From Acanthosepion pharaonis (Eukaryota; Mollusca; Cephalopoda; Sepiida; Sepiidae): 64,000 nucleotides of DNA. The stretch's first letter is position 1. Every line of letters starts with the position of its first letter. Shown in pieces: positions 24,036 through 35,992 of this stretch. The notes beneath the pieces are model-generated. The model worked only from the letters and a program-made list of their open reading frames with translations. It did not search any database and had not been told where the DNA came from. The DNA lies in the NCBI GenBank assembly GCA_903632075.3, contig CAHIKZ030002624.1:89501-153500 (forward strand), given 5' to 3'. Made by a program: the position numbers and the translations under genes.

Positions 24036-26084
24036 AGCTGAAATAATTATTTCTTTTCAAAGAAGGAATGAAAGATTAGTTATCACTGTACACAACCGAA
24101 CAAATAAATAAGTGGTTACATACATATACATACATGCAAACACTGCGGAAGTTGTCTCGTGACTGAGTAAAACCACCCCAGGATTCAGGGATAATTTCCA
24201 TGTCGCTGATACATACATAAATATGAATAAACAATAAATGTGATTTTTAAAAAGAAACGAGAGAAATAAATAGAAAACTATGAGTTCGCTTCTTTTTCTA
24301 AAAATCAAAGCTTCTTATTTATTTGTATAAATTTGTAGAGAATTATTTCTTTGCCTTTCTTTGAACGAACAAAATCGAACATTACAAGGAAACAATATTT
24401 AAAGTGTGTAAAACAACGCCTCCCACCAAAAAAAAAAGCCTTGATCAAATTAAATATAGAAAAATTGATATAAAATAAACAAATACAAATAGTAAACAAA
24501 TATGAAGATAATATGAAAGATATAATAAAATTAATATATGTGTGTGAATTATACTTGTCTTTGATCGTGTGAATATATTTTATACAAAAATTTATTTACA
24601 ATAAAGATGTAAAAGTGTATAATAATAATAATAATGAAAGGAAGATAAAGAATAGAATATATACTAGCAAAAAGTAAGATTTAAAAGAAGTGGACTAATG
24701 GCGAAACACAGCGGACTCAAAAACAACAAGAAATGATAAAAACAGACGATAAAATATTTATTTATATATTTTTTCTTTTAATGGAAATGTGAACATTTTT
24801 TTTGCCGCTAAGGCCAGAGACAAGAATCGCTTTCTTTGTAGTTGCTTCTTTGTCTTGTTGTTAATAACAGACGGCAGAGATTGGCTCTTTGATCTGTATA
24901 AGAAATATTAATCATTAAATATAGAAACAGAAGAAATAAAGTTGGAACGATAACCGGGAACGGGTGTTGCAGGGCTGGAGACATCAGTGGCCATATTTCT
25001 TTCAGCTGTAATAAAACGAAACAGAACGGATAATCTGAAACAACATAGCTGGACTTTATCACTTTAATTTTTGGTCGGTGTTCATATTGATTTGATTCAT
25101 TCAAATTCAAGCCTACGAGCCAGGCATCTATGTCTTCGACAAATTGTTAAGATACCTCATTTCCATAACTTGTAAAAAAAATATCTACGTTTCATCATCT
25201 TCCTTTTGTGAATTGATTCACTGTTTTTCAGAAAGGTAATGGATACCCGTTGCCTTCTCTACGGTTTCAATTCAAAGTTATCGTCTGCTCGATTGCTTGT
25301 ATTTCCAAGATTATTTCACCAAAGCGTTGATGGGATGGATTTATTCATTTATCAATGGTAATAGTGTGAAGTTAGCGCAACAGTTTCGATTGAGATTTGA
25401 AATTGGTTTACCGATTCCATTATCCACACCGCTAACCGTTGCTTGTAAAACCAATTCTAAATATTAATTAAGCATGTCTTTCATTTACTGATCGAAATAA
25501 TTTTTATAAGTGTAAACTTTTACGAGGGAAAAACAGGCTGGACAGAATGGCAGAGAGAGACAAAGAATTTCAGGCTCAAAAAATGGTGAATGAAAAGGAT
25601 AATTATTCTTTTGACACCGCTATTACTGTATACACTTTTGGCTCCCTCGGTAATGTTTATTCTTTTAAAGAGCGATATTTATAATATTAATAAAACCCAA
25701 ACATAGGAAAGTGGATTTATATATTTTCTTTCTATATTCCTCTATTATCCCTTATTAATATATTACTATATTAATCCAAATCCTGCCAGGAGTCACACTT
25801 TCTTACCATTTTGATAAAGACCTGCCTCTATTTTCCAACATTTTATAACATTATTAAGTAGCTATCCTTTTTACGAGTATAAATTTCTCTTGTTTCTTTC
25901 GTGAAGATTGAAATTCTTAGCCAAAGTTCTTTGAATATTGGTAAAAAGCTGAAAACTGGCAGTTGGAATAAAGATATCATAAATAAGATACATCCCAAAA
26001 TTCACTAACAAACACTATGAGATGAAAAAAGAAAAACCCAAAACATAATAAAAACAAAATTGTATCATCAAAATGTTTGTGTTA
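24036..26084. other. Unassigned DNA with one dispersed-repeat fragment
   Basis: No gene found. The segment 25590-25670, with ACACCGCTATTACTGTATAC and CTCCCTCGGTAATGTTTAT, matches both arms of the inverted-repeat element at 50710-51290. Confidence 0.5.
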
Positions 26085-26440
26085 TTAAGAGGAAGGATTT
26101 TTAATGTAATTAAATCCATTTTTGAACATGTGAGCAACGACGACGTTTTCGAGAAATTGGAAGCAAAAAGGAAACTTATACTTAACATCAGTTGAAATTT
26201 CTAGAGCACATAAGGAGGAAAGAGGGCTTGGAGAATTTTATACTCACAAGACAGATTAAAAGCAAGAGAAACAGAGGAAAACAATGCATAACAAAGTGAG
26301 CTTGAGTAAATGGATGGCGGGACAAGGTTTAGGAGAAATAACAAAAAGATAATTTATTAAGGGCTACGAAGGACAGGAAAATGTGGAGAGCCATGATCAT
26401 CTACGTTCTGAAGAGCCACAACACATAGAAGAAAGACTTA
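26085..26440 (+). pseudogene. LINE family B, C-terminal ORF2 fragment
   Basis: Broken plus-strand frames carry WMAGQGLGEITKR and, after a frame change, VESHDHLRSEEPQ. The tail WRxxIxxVxRxxxT of RTE/endonuclease-reverse-transcriptase LINEs is the expected homologue (pattern known from the family). The same tail recurs at 47060-47400 and at 60735-61085. Frameshifts and stops make it inactive. Confidence 0.65.
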
Positions 26441-26589
26441 AGCATTCTCATGATCACAGACTAACGTCCAGTAAGAGTCGAATCATGTATTCGCTATTGA
26501 ACAAATATGCAATGGGAAAATGGTTCTCTTACCATTGAGGGCATAAAACATCACTCGACAAAAAATGAGCTCAGAAGTCATTACATATT

Positions 26590-26775
26590 AAAATCGAGAT
26601 GACCTGAGCTTAGCAGTTGATCTCACGTCTGACGTAGCTCGCATAGATCAATGCGGGAGGAACTGGCTTGTAATATTCAATACATCTGAAACCGAGCTAG
26701 TAAAGTTCCGTCAGCACATAGCAATCATGAAGAACGGTTGTACATTTGTAGAACCGAGTTCAAAACAGTAGAAAA
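26590..26775 (+). pseudogene. LINE family A reverse-transcriptase fragment
   Basis: The plus strand reads DLSLAVDLTSDVARIDQCGR and NWLVIFNTSETELVKF. This is the thumb-proximal region downstream of the catalytic YADD motif in jockey-like reverse transcriptases (pattern WxxxWxVxFNxxKT). It lies directly after a family B fragment, so the two LINE families abut here. No catalytic core is present. Confidence 0.6.
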
Positions 26776-28894
26776 AATTCAACAGATTCAAGTAATATCA
26801 CTAAAATCAAAATTGACTCATTTTTTTGCAAAAAATAAGCTCTCGAATTTCCACATTCGCATTAACCAACCAGCGACGTTCTTTCAAAGAATATGAAAGC
26901 TTTGAAAAACCAAACAACTATGTTTGTCGTCTGCTACGAAATTTGGGGAATCACTTCAGAAAATAATCAACAATATTTTCCCTCCTAAAAATAGATATTT
27001 AAAAATTGGGAAAATATTTATTAATCAATAAAATTCTGAGTTTAGTAAGCTAATTTTTAGCTTTTTCGAGCCTATGTTTTATAATTATACTCGTGGTGTT
27101 AAGTTAGCATTCAGTTTTTCGGCTTTTCCGTAAACTTTTGACCAGGGTCCGTTGTTCGTTTTTGTGGACAATCTGAATTCTCAAAACTTTCGTATAATTT
27201 GTTACTCAACATTTCACATATTTTATTCGAGTAACTTCTTACAAGGCCTAGCGACTTTTAAGTAAATTAAGCATACTTGAAACATACAAACGGAGTTTTG
27301 TAAACAAAATGTTAGTAGACGTTATAATACACCTTTTCCGTCTGGTGACATGTTAGAAAATTACACCCAGTCATAAAACAACGTAAATACGCGACACTCT
27401 CCTTATGTAAACACATTCTGTTTCTTCTATCATATTAATACAATTGATTCAGTTGTATTGTAAAGAAAGAAAACAAAATATTTTTGCGTTAATTTGTTTC
27501 GCGAGAATCTTTGTAATTTGTTTCTTTCAATTTGAAAAATGTTCAATAATAAAATTTATTTAAATTTGTAGAACAGTGTTTGAAAATCGTTTATTTCTTC
27601 GCTTTTCGCGCTAATTCCTCGACAATCTCAATGATACTCCTTGCTCGGAATGTCTATTAAGACTTAGGCTCAACTCGGATTTCAAGTGAAACACATATAC
27701 GACCCATCGCTAAAGATGCTGGAAAAATGGTCGATTTCTCGTACCACTCCAAAAAGTATCTGATTCCTTCTGACATGCATGATCTTTACTATAACGAGAC
27801 CAGACTAAAAATGGAATATCTGGACCGAAACTGCCAAATCCTCACTTTTCATCCTTCACAAATTTCAAATGTGTCTACGCAGTCTTGTGGGTGACGAATT
27901 TGATTTCCCACACTACATCCTCTTTCCCACAAACGAAACCTTGCTAACCTGTCACTACTTTATTTCTATTTTCATAGCAAATCTTCAGACAAGCTATATT
28001 CTTTAGTTCCGCCACTTCAGACTTTCAAAGTTATAATACGCCTAGCTACGTGCGAGTCAAATTAACGGAATTTCATTCGAATTCCGTTGGTAAAGAGGAA
28101 TTTCCACTCAGGCAGCTTCTTCTCCAGAACTATTAGGTCATAGAACATACTCCAGAGTGGATGCTTTCTCAATCACTACAATCTTAACCTCTTCAAACCC
28201 CGAGTCAACCGTTAACTATCCTGCACTATCCACATAACATGCATCTCTTGTTCTGTCTGTGTGTGCTCTTACAATAACCCCATCCAGTAAAACTCTACCA
28301 TGAGTGGCTCTTCAGTGAAAATCGAACTCAGAAAAGTAACCTAGGAACTATTACGTTTCGGTAGGTATGGCTGATATTTACTTGGTTGAGCACTAAGACC
28401 AAATAATTGCACCAAACATCAAGTAAGTAGAGTCTGTGTTAGAATTCAGTATTGAAAATCTTGTCTTTTCATTATCCTCAGCCTCGATCACTGACCTCTG
28501 ACGTCGGTAGTAAAAATGCACCGACCAAGCCCAGTTCAGAGCCGCGATAGGCGCTCTTAATAGAACAATAAAACAAATTTAGTACTACACAATCTGTTGA
28601 CAAAGCCATTATCGGCAGAATGTCTCAGAACGAAACCTCAGCCTTCAATTTTATGGCAATGTCTGTTTTCTTGACTTACAAATGTAAAACAAAAAGAGCA
28701 AACTGATAGACAGACAACCGTAAGGGCAGAGAATACCGAAGGATAAGATAACGAGTGTAATTTTGAATCGGCATTTTGAAGCATAGAGCTATTTATCCAT
28801 CGTCTCTCACCTGTTTTTACATACGTTTAAATGCCTGTGCGCACATGTGCTGGTAGTGTAAAGGATATCGGCGCGGCGACTCGTTGCGCTTTTT
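26776..28894. other. Unassigned moderate-complexity DNA
   Basis: Less AT-extreme than the flanks and free of microsatellites, yet without a frame of 60 codons or a recognised family. Possibly very old retroelement sequence. Confidence 0.4.
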
Positions 28895-29525
28895 CGGGTT
28901 AACGTTCTCGGCTGATATGACGCGAAAAGACTATATTGAATTCATTGCTAGGACAGTCGCTAAGAAAGTTGGTTGTGTCGTGCTAGACACTTTTTCTCAC
29001 CAGAATCTACCATTGCTGCCACATCTACTCTGGTGTTCTTTTTATTTATTTAGAGATTCTTGATAAAATCCAAAAAAGAATCAGCAATATTGTTGGTGCT
29101 GACCTGGCGTCTCGGCTTCAGTTACTTTACCACCGCCGTAAATTGTCTTTCCTGTACCTTTTCTATAACTACTTTCATAGTAATTGTTCGGGTGAGCTTT
29201 TCGCTATGGTACCTAGACTTGAATTTAAGTTTAGCACTTAATTGGCAATAAGGTCTCATTAATTTACAGTTGAATTGGTTAGATGTAACCGTAAGTTCTA
29301 TGCTAACAGTTTCTTTTATTGCACTTCTCGCTTGTGGAACTCTCTTTTGGCTCTATGGTTTCCGGCCAATTTTGATATTCAAAAATTTAAATTCAATGTC
29401 AATCGCCATTTACCTGATTTCTTTTCTTTTGTTCTCACTCCTTAGTAATGTTTCTCTTTTCTAATTCTCCTACGGCCTTGGTGTCTAACTGGTTTTGCTG
29501 TCCTGCTTGGAGAGAACTTGATTTA
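28895..29525 (+). pseudogene. LINE family A, 3' part of ORF2 and 3' UTR
   Basis: In one frame DKIQKRISNIVGADLASRL and YHRRKLSFLYLFYNYFHSNC are readable, typical of the C-terminal region of jockey-like ORF2 proteins. The segment upstream (CTAAGAAAGTTGG) matches the minus-strand copy at 33480-33500, and the downstream end (29430-29520) matches the 3' ends of other copies. The frames at 29060-29251 and 29270-29464 are parts of this relic. Several frameshifts are present. It lacks the catalytic domain. Confidence 0.7.
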
Positions 29526-30099
29526 AAAAAGTGGAATCGGCGAACCCAGTTCAAATTCCGGGTGAGTCTATTGTATTCACTTGCCTGCAAATGTTTAGTG
29601 TCCGATGTTCCTTTGGAATTCCTGGGCATTTTTGTTGTTGTTGCTGTTGTTGCTTTTCATTGTCTCTAGAATTTTCTCTCTTATCCATTCGTTTATTTCC
29701 TGTCTTGTTTTCTTTGGAATGATCACGATCGACGACAACACTTATATTTCTCTTAGAATTTTCTACTTTGGTTATGTATTCTCGTTCAGGTTTTATTCGT
29801 TTATAACTCTGTTTTAGTATGTCTCCTTGTAATCCAAGTCTTTCAGGAGTCATATTACAGATTGGGTGTTGTCTTAGTCTTCTTTAGTTTCCGTAGTTTT
29901 AATCTGATGTAGCACACGACTGGAAGATGGCCGCTCCCGAAGTCGGCACTTGGGTATGTTTTGCCGCCTAGAACTGTTTTTTTTTTTTTTTTTTTTTTTT
30001 TTTTCTGAACGCTTTGTTGATAGTTACGTAATCAATTTGGTTCTTTGTGCCTCCCCCCTAACTTCTCAATATCCACAGTCGTCTTGGATTCTCCTGTGA
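29526..30099. other. Unassigned DNA with tRNA-like 3' half and poly(T)
   Basis: CCCAGTTCAAATTCCGGGTG at about 29547-29566 resembles a T-arm with B box, possibly a SINE scrap. (TTG)n-like sequence lies near 29632-29655 and a long T-run at 29979-30004. No gene. Confidence 0.4.
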
Positions 30100-30455
30100 C
30101 CGGACGTTGACGATTACACGACCGTTTGCTGTGCACCACGTGATCCATCTTGTGCCGAGCTCATTTCGGGATCTTAGTTCGAAGCTGGTGACTATTTCGT
30201 CTTCTTGTACTTTTCCTAGCCTTGTCATTCAAATATCCTATGATGATGGTTTCTTGTCACCTGCGATCTTTAGCAATTTAAATGCAATGTAAGATGTTGT
30301 CTTCTGTCTCTTTGAACTCTTTTCTTTTATTGTCCTCTTTCATCAATAATGTTTTTCTCAGTTTCTTTCACCCCCACCCCTTGCGTCTTAGTGGCTTTAT
30401 CGCCTTGCTTGGGGTGAAATGATTAAAATAAAATAAAATAAAAATAACGTGCTTT
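30100..30455 (+). mobile_element. LINE family A, 3' end with (TAAAA)n tail
   Basis: The sequence from TCATCAATAATGTTTTTCTC to CGCCTTGCTTGGGGTGAAAT matches the 3' ends of the minus-strand copies at 32945, 39365 and 51425. It ends in ATAAAATAAAATAAAAATA, a 3' tail consistent with target-primed reverse transcription. Confidence 0.65.
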
Positions 30456-30465
30456 TGTCTATTAT

Positions 30466-30509
30466 TTTGGTAGGTTCCCCCCATTTTTTTTGGGGGGGGA
30501 CCTACCAAA
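30466..30509. repeat. GC-cored perfect hairpin
   Basis: TTTGGTAGGT plus a C6 tract pairs with a G8 tract plus ACCTACCAAA around an A/T loop, giving a stem of about 16 bp. It lies ten bases after the LINE 3' tail. The C6/G8 tracts stand out in AT-rich DNA. Function unknown; it could be the head-to-head ends of a decayed DNA element. Confidence 0.85.
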
Positions 30510-31019
30510 GAGGTAATTCATTCTTTGCGAATGAAAACCCAGTATTCTTGTGTACCAAAGTACAAGTAAAATACTTGTAAAATACAAGTATTGGCACGGT
30601 TAAATTATTTATTTCAATTTTCTCACCCAACTCACATGGGGCTTATTTGGTATGTTATGCTTATTATTTTGTTTCAAATAATTTTCTCACTGGCATGATT
30701 ATTTTGTTTACATTTATTAAGCTTATATAAGAATTATCAGTAGAATGTTTAAACAAGCCTGCTTGCAAGTTGAAGAATTCTAAGTGGAAGAATTATTCCA
30801 AATGGCACTTATATTTGATACGAAAAAGAATTGTGTTGAGACTCTTGCACATCAATATGCAATCTTGCTTTGCTTGATTTTTTTTAACAAGGGAAAATAT
30901 GACACAGTGAATTTTTTCTTTATTTTTACAACAAATTTATGTTTGTTACATTATTTTGTTTTAAAATATGAATCTCAACGAATGTATGCTTGCCATTGTA
31001 AATTGGTTTAATGGAAGGC
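30510..31019. other. Unassigned DNA
   Basis: No supported feature. The repeated AAGTAxAA motif near 30555-30590 is a short local duplication. Confidence 0.4.
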
Positions 31020-31304
31020 GCAGTGTGTTGCTCTCCTAGAGTCCTAGAGCCATGCTGATGTCAGCAGAAAAGTTTCTCTATGGTGGTTACAGTAAAGCAG
31101 TTTTATTTTGGAGTCGTTAAAATTTATAAGCCATTTCTTGCCCCAGTTAACCACTAATTGAAAGTTCTTTTTTGAAAGCAGCTGTCAGATTTACTTTGTC
31201 AGATCTGTCGGATTTGCTATTGAGACAGGGCTAAATGGTAGTGTCATCTTCATAAATACCTATTTGGGAACTGATGACATGGGGGAGATCATTAATGAAG
31301 ATCA
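31020..31304 (-). pseudogene. LINE family A reverse-transcriptase fragment
   Basis: Compared with 33577-33780, the blocks AAAATTxAxAAGCCA, ACTGATGACAT and GATCATTxATGAA(G/C)AT recur in the same order. On the minus strand this corresponds to the FINDL...SSQ region just before the catalytic YADD motif and to the following segment. Strongly decayed, with indels. Confidence 0.6.
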
Positions 31305-31512
31305 GAAATAGCGTAACTATCTTTACTTGCTTGATTCTGATATCTCCAATGTTACCTCGCATCTTCAACTGTTTCATTACTAGCAACCATACATTCTCTC
31401 TTTTTACAATCGTTAGTTAGTCTTTTCTTTGCTTTCCTTTCATATATTGTCTAGGAATTCTTGCAGTTTTAGTTCCGTGTCTGCCATCAACAGTATCATT
31501 TGCGTAATGATT
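31305..31512 (-). pseudogene. LINE family B reverse-transcriptase fragment
   Basis: Minus-strand frames contain NDTVDGRHGTKTARIPRQYM and, further on, LTIVKRECMVASNE. These parallel the stretch from the catalytic aspartates to the NxxKTEVMVxS region of family B reverse transcriptases, also seen at 61660-61960. It directly adjoins a family A fragment. The frame is broken. Confidence 0.55.
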
Positions 31513-31605
31513 ACGTATATAGTAACACATTAGATTTTGACAGTAAGTGAAAAAAATGAAATGACAATTACGGCCGCATTCTAACGCAGACTACACACCT
31601 TTTTA

Positions 31606-31606
31606 G

Positions 31607-31656
<50 letters not shown>
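31606..31656. repeat. (TATC)n tetranucleotide microsatellite
   Basis: About twelve perfect tetramers are visible. Confidence 0.95.
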
Positions 31657-32033
31657 AATGAAGAAAGAGAGACTATGATATAAATATGGATGCATATTCA
31701 TCTATTTTCTCTTTTGTCAAACTGCAAAAGCGCCGCACTTTTCGTTTTTTGGCGAAAAGGCTTTCTTCACATTTTAAACTGGAAACGAGGCTGTAACAAT
31801 ATGGGAACGTCTAATCGAAACCTGCGTACTTCAGAAATAAATCGGATGAAATATTCATTGTGTCTGTCTAGCTGTCGGGTTAGCGTCAATACAAAACGAG
31901 CCGCAACATTTTCTCGCGGAAGTGTGGCTATCACGTGATTAGATAACTTTGACAAATTATTCATTCACTGAATTGGACTGACGAATTTTTTCTACAACCT
32001 ATCACGCTACGTCAGGCGCCCGTCACTCTTTGC

Positions 32034-32064
<31 letters not shown>
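32034..32064. repeat. (TATG)n microsatellite
   Basis: Seven or so perfect tetramers directly precede the SINE head at 32066. Confidence 0.95.
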
Positions 32065-32065
32065 T

Positions 32066-32280
32066 TAGATGTGCGGTTGGTGTAACGGTTAGCGACTCGG
32101 AAAGAGAAATCGATGATCTAATTCTGGTTGAGTTTGTTCCATTTCCGTTTGCGCAAATACCATTAGGAAAGATATGCTTCCATCTCTTCTTCCCTCACGT
32201 AACCCTAAAGAAAATGACTTAGCTCCGGGATGAAAACAGATCCAGACGTGTCTCGCATGTAAACTATTCCCCAAAATATA
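32066..32280 (+). mobile_element. tRNA-derived SINE
   Basis: GTGCGGTTGGTGTAACGGTT is a good A-box region of a tRNA-like head. It is followed by a decayed B box (CTGGTTGAGTTTGTTCC) and the body AAATACCATTAGGAAAGATATG with a CTTC-rich run, in the same order as at 22160-22435. The 3' end is truncated or diverged. Confidence 0.7.
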
Positions 32281-32944
32281 ATGGTGGCTTCACGAAACGT
32301 ATATTTCAGAGAGATAGATCTCGGAGTTGGATAGACTTTCTCTTTAAACATATGCAAATTTTAACTGACACTCAAAGTGCATAAAGAGGTGACAGAGAGA
32401 ATTGCGACTACCATAGCAAACAACAGATACGTGTTGTTGGATTGTTTGACCTAAGTTCATACCGCTACTCTGTCGTTAAAAGGAAACGAATCCCGGATAT
32501 TTATTACAAGCCAGAAGAAACTGACTACCCCTCAACTATGGATTAACAGAAGGAGCAGATTGGGATCTCTAGAAGTATTTAGCAACCAGTTTAGAAGAAC
32601 AACAACTCTTAATTCAAAACCGTTATGTAGCTATGGAGAGGCGCACAGGCAGCTATTGAACAGAGTATCGAGCTCGTGGTGTTGCCGATTCTGTGTTCCC
32701 GTATAAGATTGAATTTCATATGAATGTACATGCACGGATGTGTATGTGCGAGATTATAAACATTTACTAAGTTTACGAGATCACAATAGTGTAGCTCTCC
32801 GTATGAACGGAATTCACTCGCCTAGAGATCTTTTTAGCCATCACTTGGCGATTAGCATCGATTTATTCAGTTTGGGATAAAGTCAGAATAGTTTGGCATT
32901 CAGCAAGGATTGAATTTGCTGTCCATTGGTCTATTTGTTTTAAT
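32281..32944. other. Unassigned DNA
   Basis: No supported feature. Part of 32500-32650 may be more SINE/retroposon body (AGCAACCAGTTTAGAAGAAC resembles a SINE stretch). Confidence 0.35.
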
Positions 32945-33900
32945 CATCGTCGCCCCAAGGAAGGCAATAAAGTCACTAAGATTCAAGGGATTACTGAATG
33001 TTAGAAAATATGAGAAAAGCCACTATTAAAGAGAGAGGACAATAAAAGAACAAGAATTAAGAAGACAGAAGATAACGATTGACATTGCATTTATATTTTT
33101 GAAGATCAAAGTTGACTGGGAAGCAAGAAGCCGGAAGAAACTGTTAGTATAGAACTTACGGTTACATCTAGCCATTCAAATGTAAAATGATGAGACCTAG
33201 CCGTCAATCTAGTACTGCGCTTAAATTCATAAAGTCAAGGTACCATAGGGGAAAGAACAATCACCATAAAAAGTATTAATAGAAAAGCTACAGGGATCTA
33301 ATTTACGGCGGTGCTAAAGGGACTAAAACCGAGATGTCAAGTCAAGACAAATAACATTGCAGGTTCTTCTTGGGATTTTATCAATAATCTCTAAATAAGT
33401 AGCAGAAGAACCAGACCAGATGTAGCAATATTCAAAGTAAGATAGATTCTAGCGAGAAAACTTGTCTAACACGACATAGTGGACCAAATTTCTTAGCTGC
33501 AGACTTAGCAATTGATACTTTTTCTACTTCATGTTAGCTGAAAACGTTAGTCCGATGGAAAGTAAAAAGTGCTCTCTCAGATAATTAAAAGAGAGCAGTT
33601 TCGTTTCTGAGGAGTTAAAATTAACAAGCCACTCTTGGCTCCATTTAACAACAAATTGTAGGTAATCTTTGAGGAGTAAATAGTTGCGACATCAGTGTCT
33701 ACTTGAGAACTGGTGACATCAGAAAGATCATTTATGAACATTGGAAACAATGTAGGTTCAAGGCTAGCGCCCTGAGGAACAACTACATTTATGCACAAAG
33801 ATCTAGAAGAGTGGTCATTCAAAACAACTTTCTTTTCGCAATTTGATAGGAAATTAGTCTGCCATATTAATTCTATAATAAGCATTCATATAGAAAGTAC
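32945..33900 (-). mobile_element. LINE family A, longest copy in the window
   Basis: On the minus strand this runs from the reverse-transcriptase palm (33885) through the ORF2 C-terminus (33200-33480, with HRRKL-like remnants) to the 3' UTR (32945-33110). The 3' UTR is shared with 3755, 39365 and 51425. 5' truncation and internal stops are typical of dead LINEs. Confidence 0.75.
33577..33885 (-). pseudogene. Reverse-transcriptase palm fragment (LINE family A)
   Basis: The 102-codon frame contains VVPQGASLEPTLFPMFINDL, corresponding to the conserved GVPQGSxLGPxLFxxFINDL of jockey-like non-LTR reverse transcriptases. After SSQVDT the expected YADD box reads DTDVATIYSS, so the catalytic Asp-Asp pair is lost. 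The frame then shifts within the WxxxW region (KSGLLILTPQKRN). It cannot encode an active enzyme. Confidence 0.85.
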
Positions 33901-33944
33901 CACAAGTTGTGATAATTTCAATATAATTAATATACTGTTGTAAC

Positions 33945-34211
33945 ATACCTACGGACGACAATGGGTATGTCACCATTCACATAAATACAGTAGTAAATAC
34001 TGTATGTGGTCCGATGGTTGGAGATTCATTGGGGAATTGACTTGACTCACTTCTAGCAATTGACTACTACTTCTACGCGCCGCTGGCGAATCTTATATGT
34101 GTTGTTCTTGTCCTAAGTGTTATCGTTCATTACCAACCTTCGCGTGATTATACTATTCAGGTTACAAAATCTTCGTATGCGTGTATCTCTTTATATATCG
34201 TAAACGTGTTA
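33945..34211 (+). mobile_element. Possible LTR fragment
   Basis: It starts TGTTGTAACATACCTACGG, resembling the minus-strand start of the solo LTR at 54587-54874 (TGTTGTGAGACCGTAACATA). It also contains mixed-composition sequence with TATATATCG near 34193. It ends where a SINE begins at about 34212. No 3' end or target duplication was found. Confidence 0.3.
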
Positions 34212-34395
34212 GAGGCACATCGGAGTAATGGATAGCAGTTTGGATTGAGGAACTCCATTCAATTTCGTTACATTCACTTACATGTAAATACCCCTGAGAA
34301 AGGTATGAATCCATTACTTCTCCCAGCTATGTCTCATAGCCTTGGATGGCAACCAGTCTACGAAAAGGACAACTTTTAATTCAAAACATGAGTAG
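34212..34395 (+). mobile_element. tRNA-derived SINE
   Basis: A head-like GCACATCGGAGTAATGGATA is followed by TTACATTCACTTACATGTAA, ATACCCCTGAGAAAGGTATG and AGCCTTGGATGGCAACCAGT, matching the order at 22160-22435. Confidence 0.75.
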
Positions 34396-35532
34396 GGTCG
34401 TTTGAGGCACACTATGTGCTCCACTTCTCTATATTCGGCTCATCCAAAAAGTGTGATTAGTTCTACGCAAGCCTTCAAAACTATAATCAAATCATAAGTG
34501 TGGATAGTACTGACTGTTCGGGTCTAAGGATTGATTTGCTGTACCCTCATACATCGAAAGTAACGGGAGAATACAGTTTACAAACTTTCTAGGAATTTTT
34601 CGTTAAATGTAAAGAACAGATTTTCATAAGCTTCGCCCAATACAGTAAATTACTACAAAACCAAAACATTAAAATTCGAGTCATGTTCGTAAATATTCTC
34701 GTCAAATCGAGACATTCATTGGATGCCATTCGTTCAAATATGTATAAGCTGTGAGCTGTATACATCCGGTTTCTAAGATCAATGGTTAAAAATGGCTTTT
34801 TGCAAGTGAAGTCCGTGAAACTTGTCGAAGACCATCTTTCTTCGAACATTGTGAACTGGCGCTACAAGATCACAAACAAAGAACAAATAACAGAAACCGC
34901 GTCACTTAAGGACTTTCAACAACAGCAACAACTAAAATGGATAGCACATGGGACTTGAAGAGATAATAATGACATAAGATGTTGATGTTCCACACTAATT
35001 CAAATAAAAGTTTAAGAAGGAATTCTCCCGTTAATGCCGGAAAGAGTTTATAAAAAACTACTAGACTTGAGAAACTTATTTTCTTGAAAAATTGTTTTAA
35101 GATAAAAAAGGTTTTGAAAATTTCAACCGGCAACAGCGCTGACTGCACTGCCAATGAATCCCGAATGTTTCCTTATAAAGAAACGGTTAATATTACTATT
35201 ACCATTTATGTCTGTGTGCGTGTAAGGGAAGATAATACTAGTATAATGGAAAAAAAAAGTTGTGGAGAGCCATAACCTCTGAAGCGATATAGCGCATAAA
35301 ATAAAAAAACAGATTAAATTATGATTACAAATTAAAATAATGTAAAAATAAAATAGAACTGATATATGCGTGAGGACGAAACAATTACCCATAATCCACT
35401 ATCGAGCGTATTATACTCTGTTACGTGTTATATACGAATACATCATTTTAGAAACCTGACTACACTTCCTTGTCGACTGGTAATTTAATAACCTGAACGT
35501 TATATTTGAATATATTGAAAACGTGCAAAAAA

Positions 35533-35567
<35 letters not shown>

Positions 35568-35705
35568 AAAATTAACAAAAAACAGACTCAAAAAACAAGC
35601 AAACAAAAAAGGAGATATTAAAATGCAAATTAGCTAAATATAAGAAAAAGATTATTTAAAAACAGAATCATGACCAACGAATACGAAAAGAGGGTCTTAA
35701 GAATT
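34396..35705. other. Unassigned DNA with poly(A) tract
   Basis: No gene. 35255-35300 (TGTGGAGAGCCATAACC, then TGAAG) resembles the extreme 3' end of LINE family B. A pure A-run occupies about 35530-35566. Confidence 0.4.
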
Positions 35706-35803
35706 TCAAAGAGAACACGATAGCCTCTAAAAAAAAAAAAAAAGAGGTTTTTTTAATGTGTCCGGTTATTAAAATTGCATTTTCACCTAATCGTGTGTCT
35801 AAA

Positions 35804-35805
<2 letters not shown>

Positions 35806-35866
<61 letters not shown>
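35806..35866. repeat. (TA)n microsatellite
   Basis: About 30 uninterrupted TA units. Overlapping frames encoding IYIYIY are artefacts. Confidence 0.95.
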
Positions 35867-35869
<3 letters not shown>

Positions 35870-35962
35870 GACAAAAAAGTTTCATTTGTTCTTTCTTGTT
35901 ATTCCACTGATACGCACATGCCAGAAGACAATCGACAGATAGCAGACGACATCGTTTTTATT

Positions 35963-35992
35963 AAACGGGCATTTAATAATTAATGCCCGTTT
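35963..35992. terminator. 11-bp perfect hairpin, role unknown
   Basis: AAACGGGCATT, an 8-nt loop and AATGCCCGTTT. The shape recalls a bacterial terminator, but in this eukaryotic context that function is not implied. It is listed here only as a structured inverted repeat. Confidence 0.4.

Noticed and set aside
35963..35992. Rho-independent terminator
   Set aside because: The hairpin shape fits, but there is no bacterial gene context. It is recorded only as an inverted repeat.
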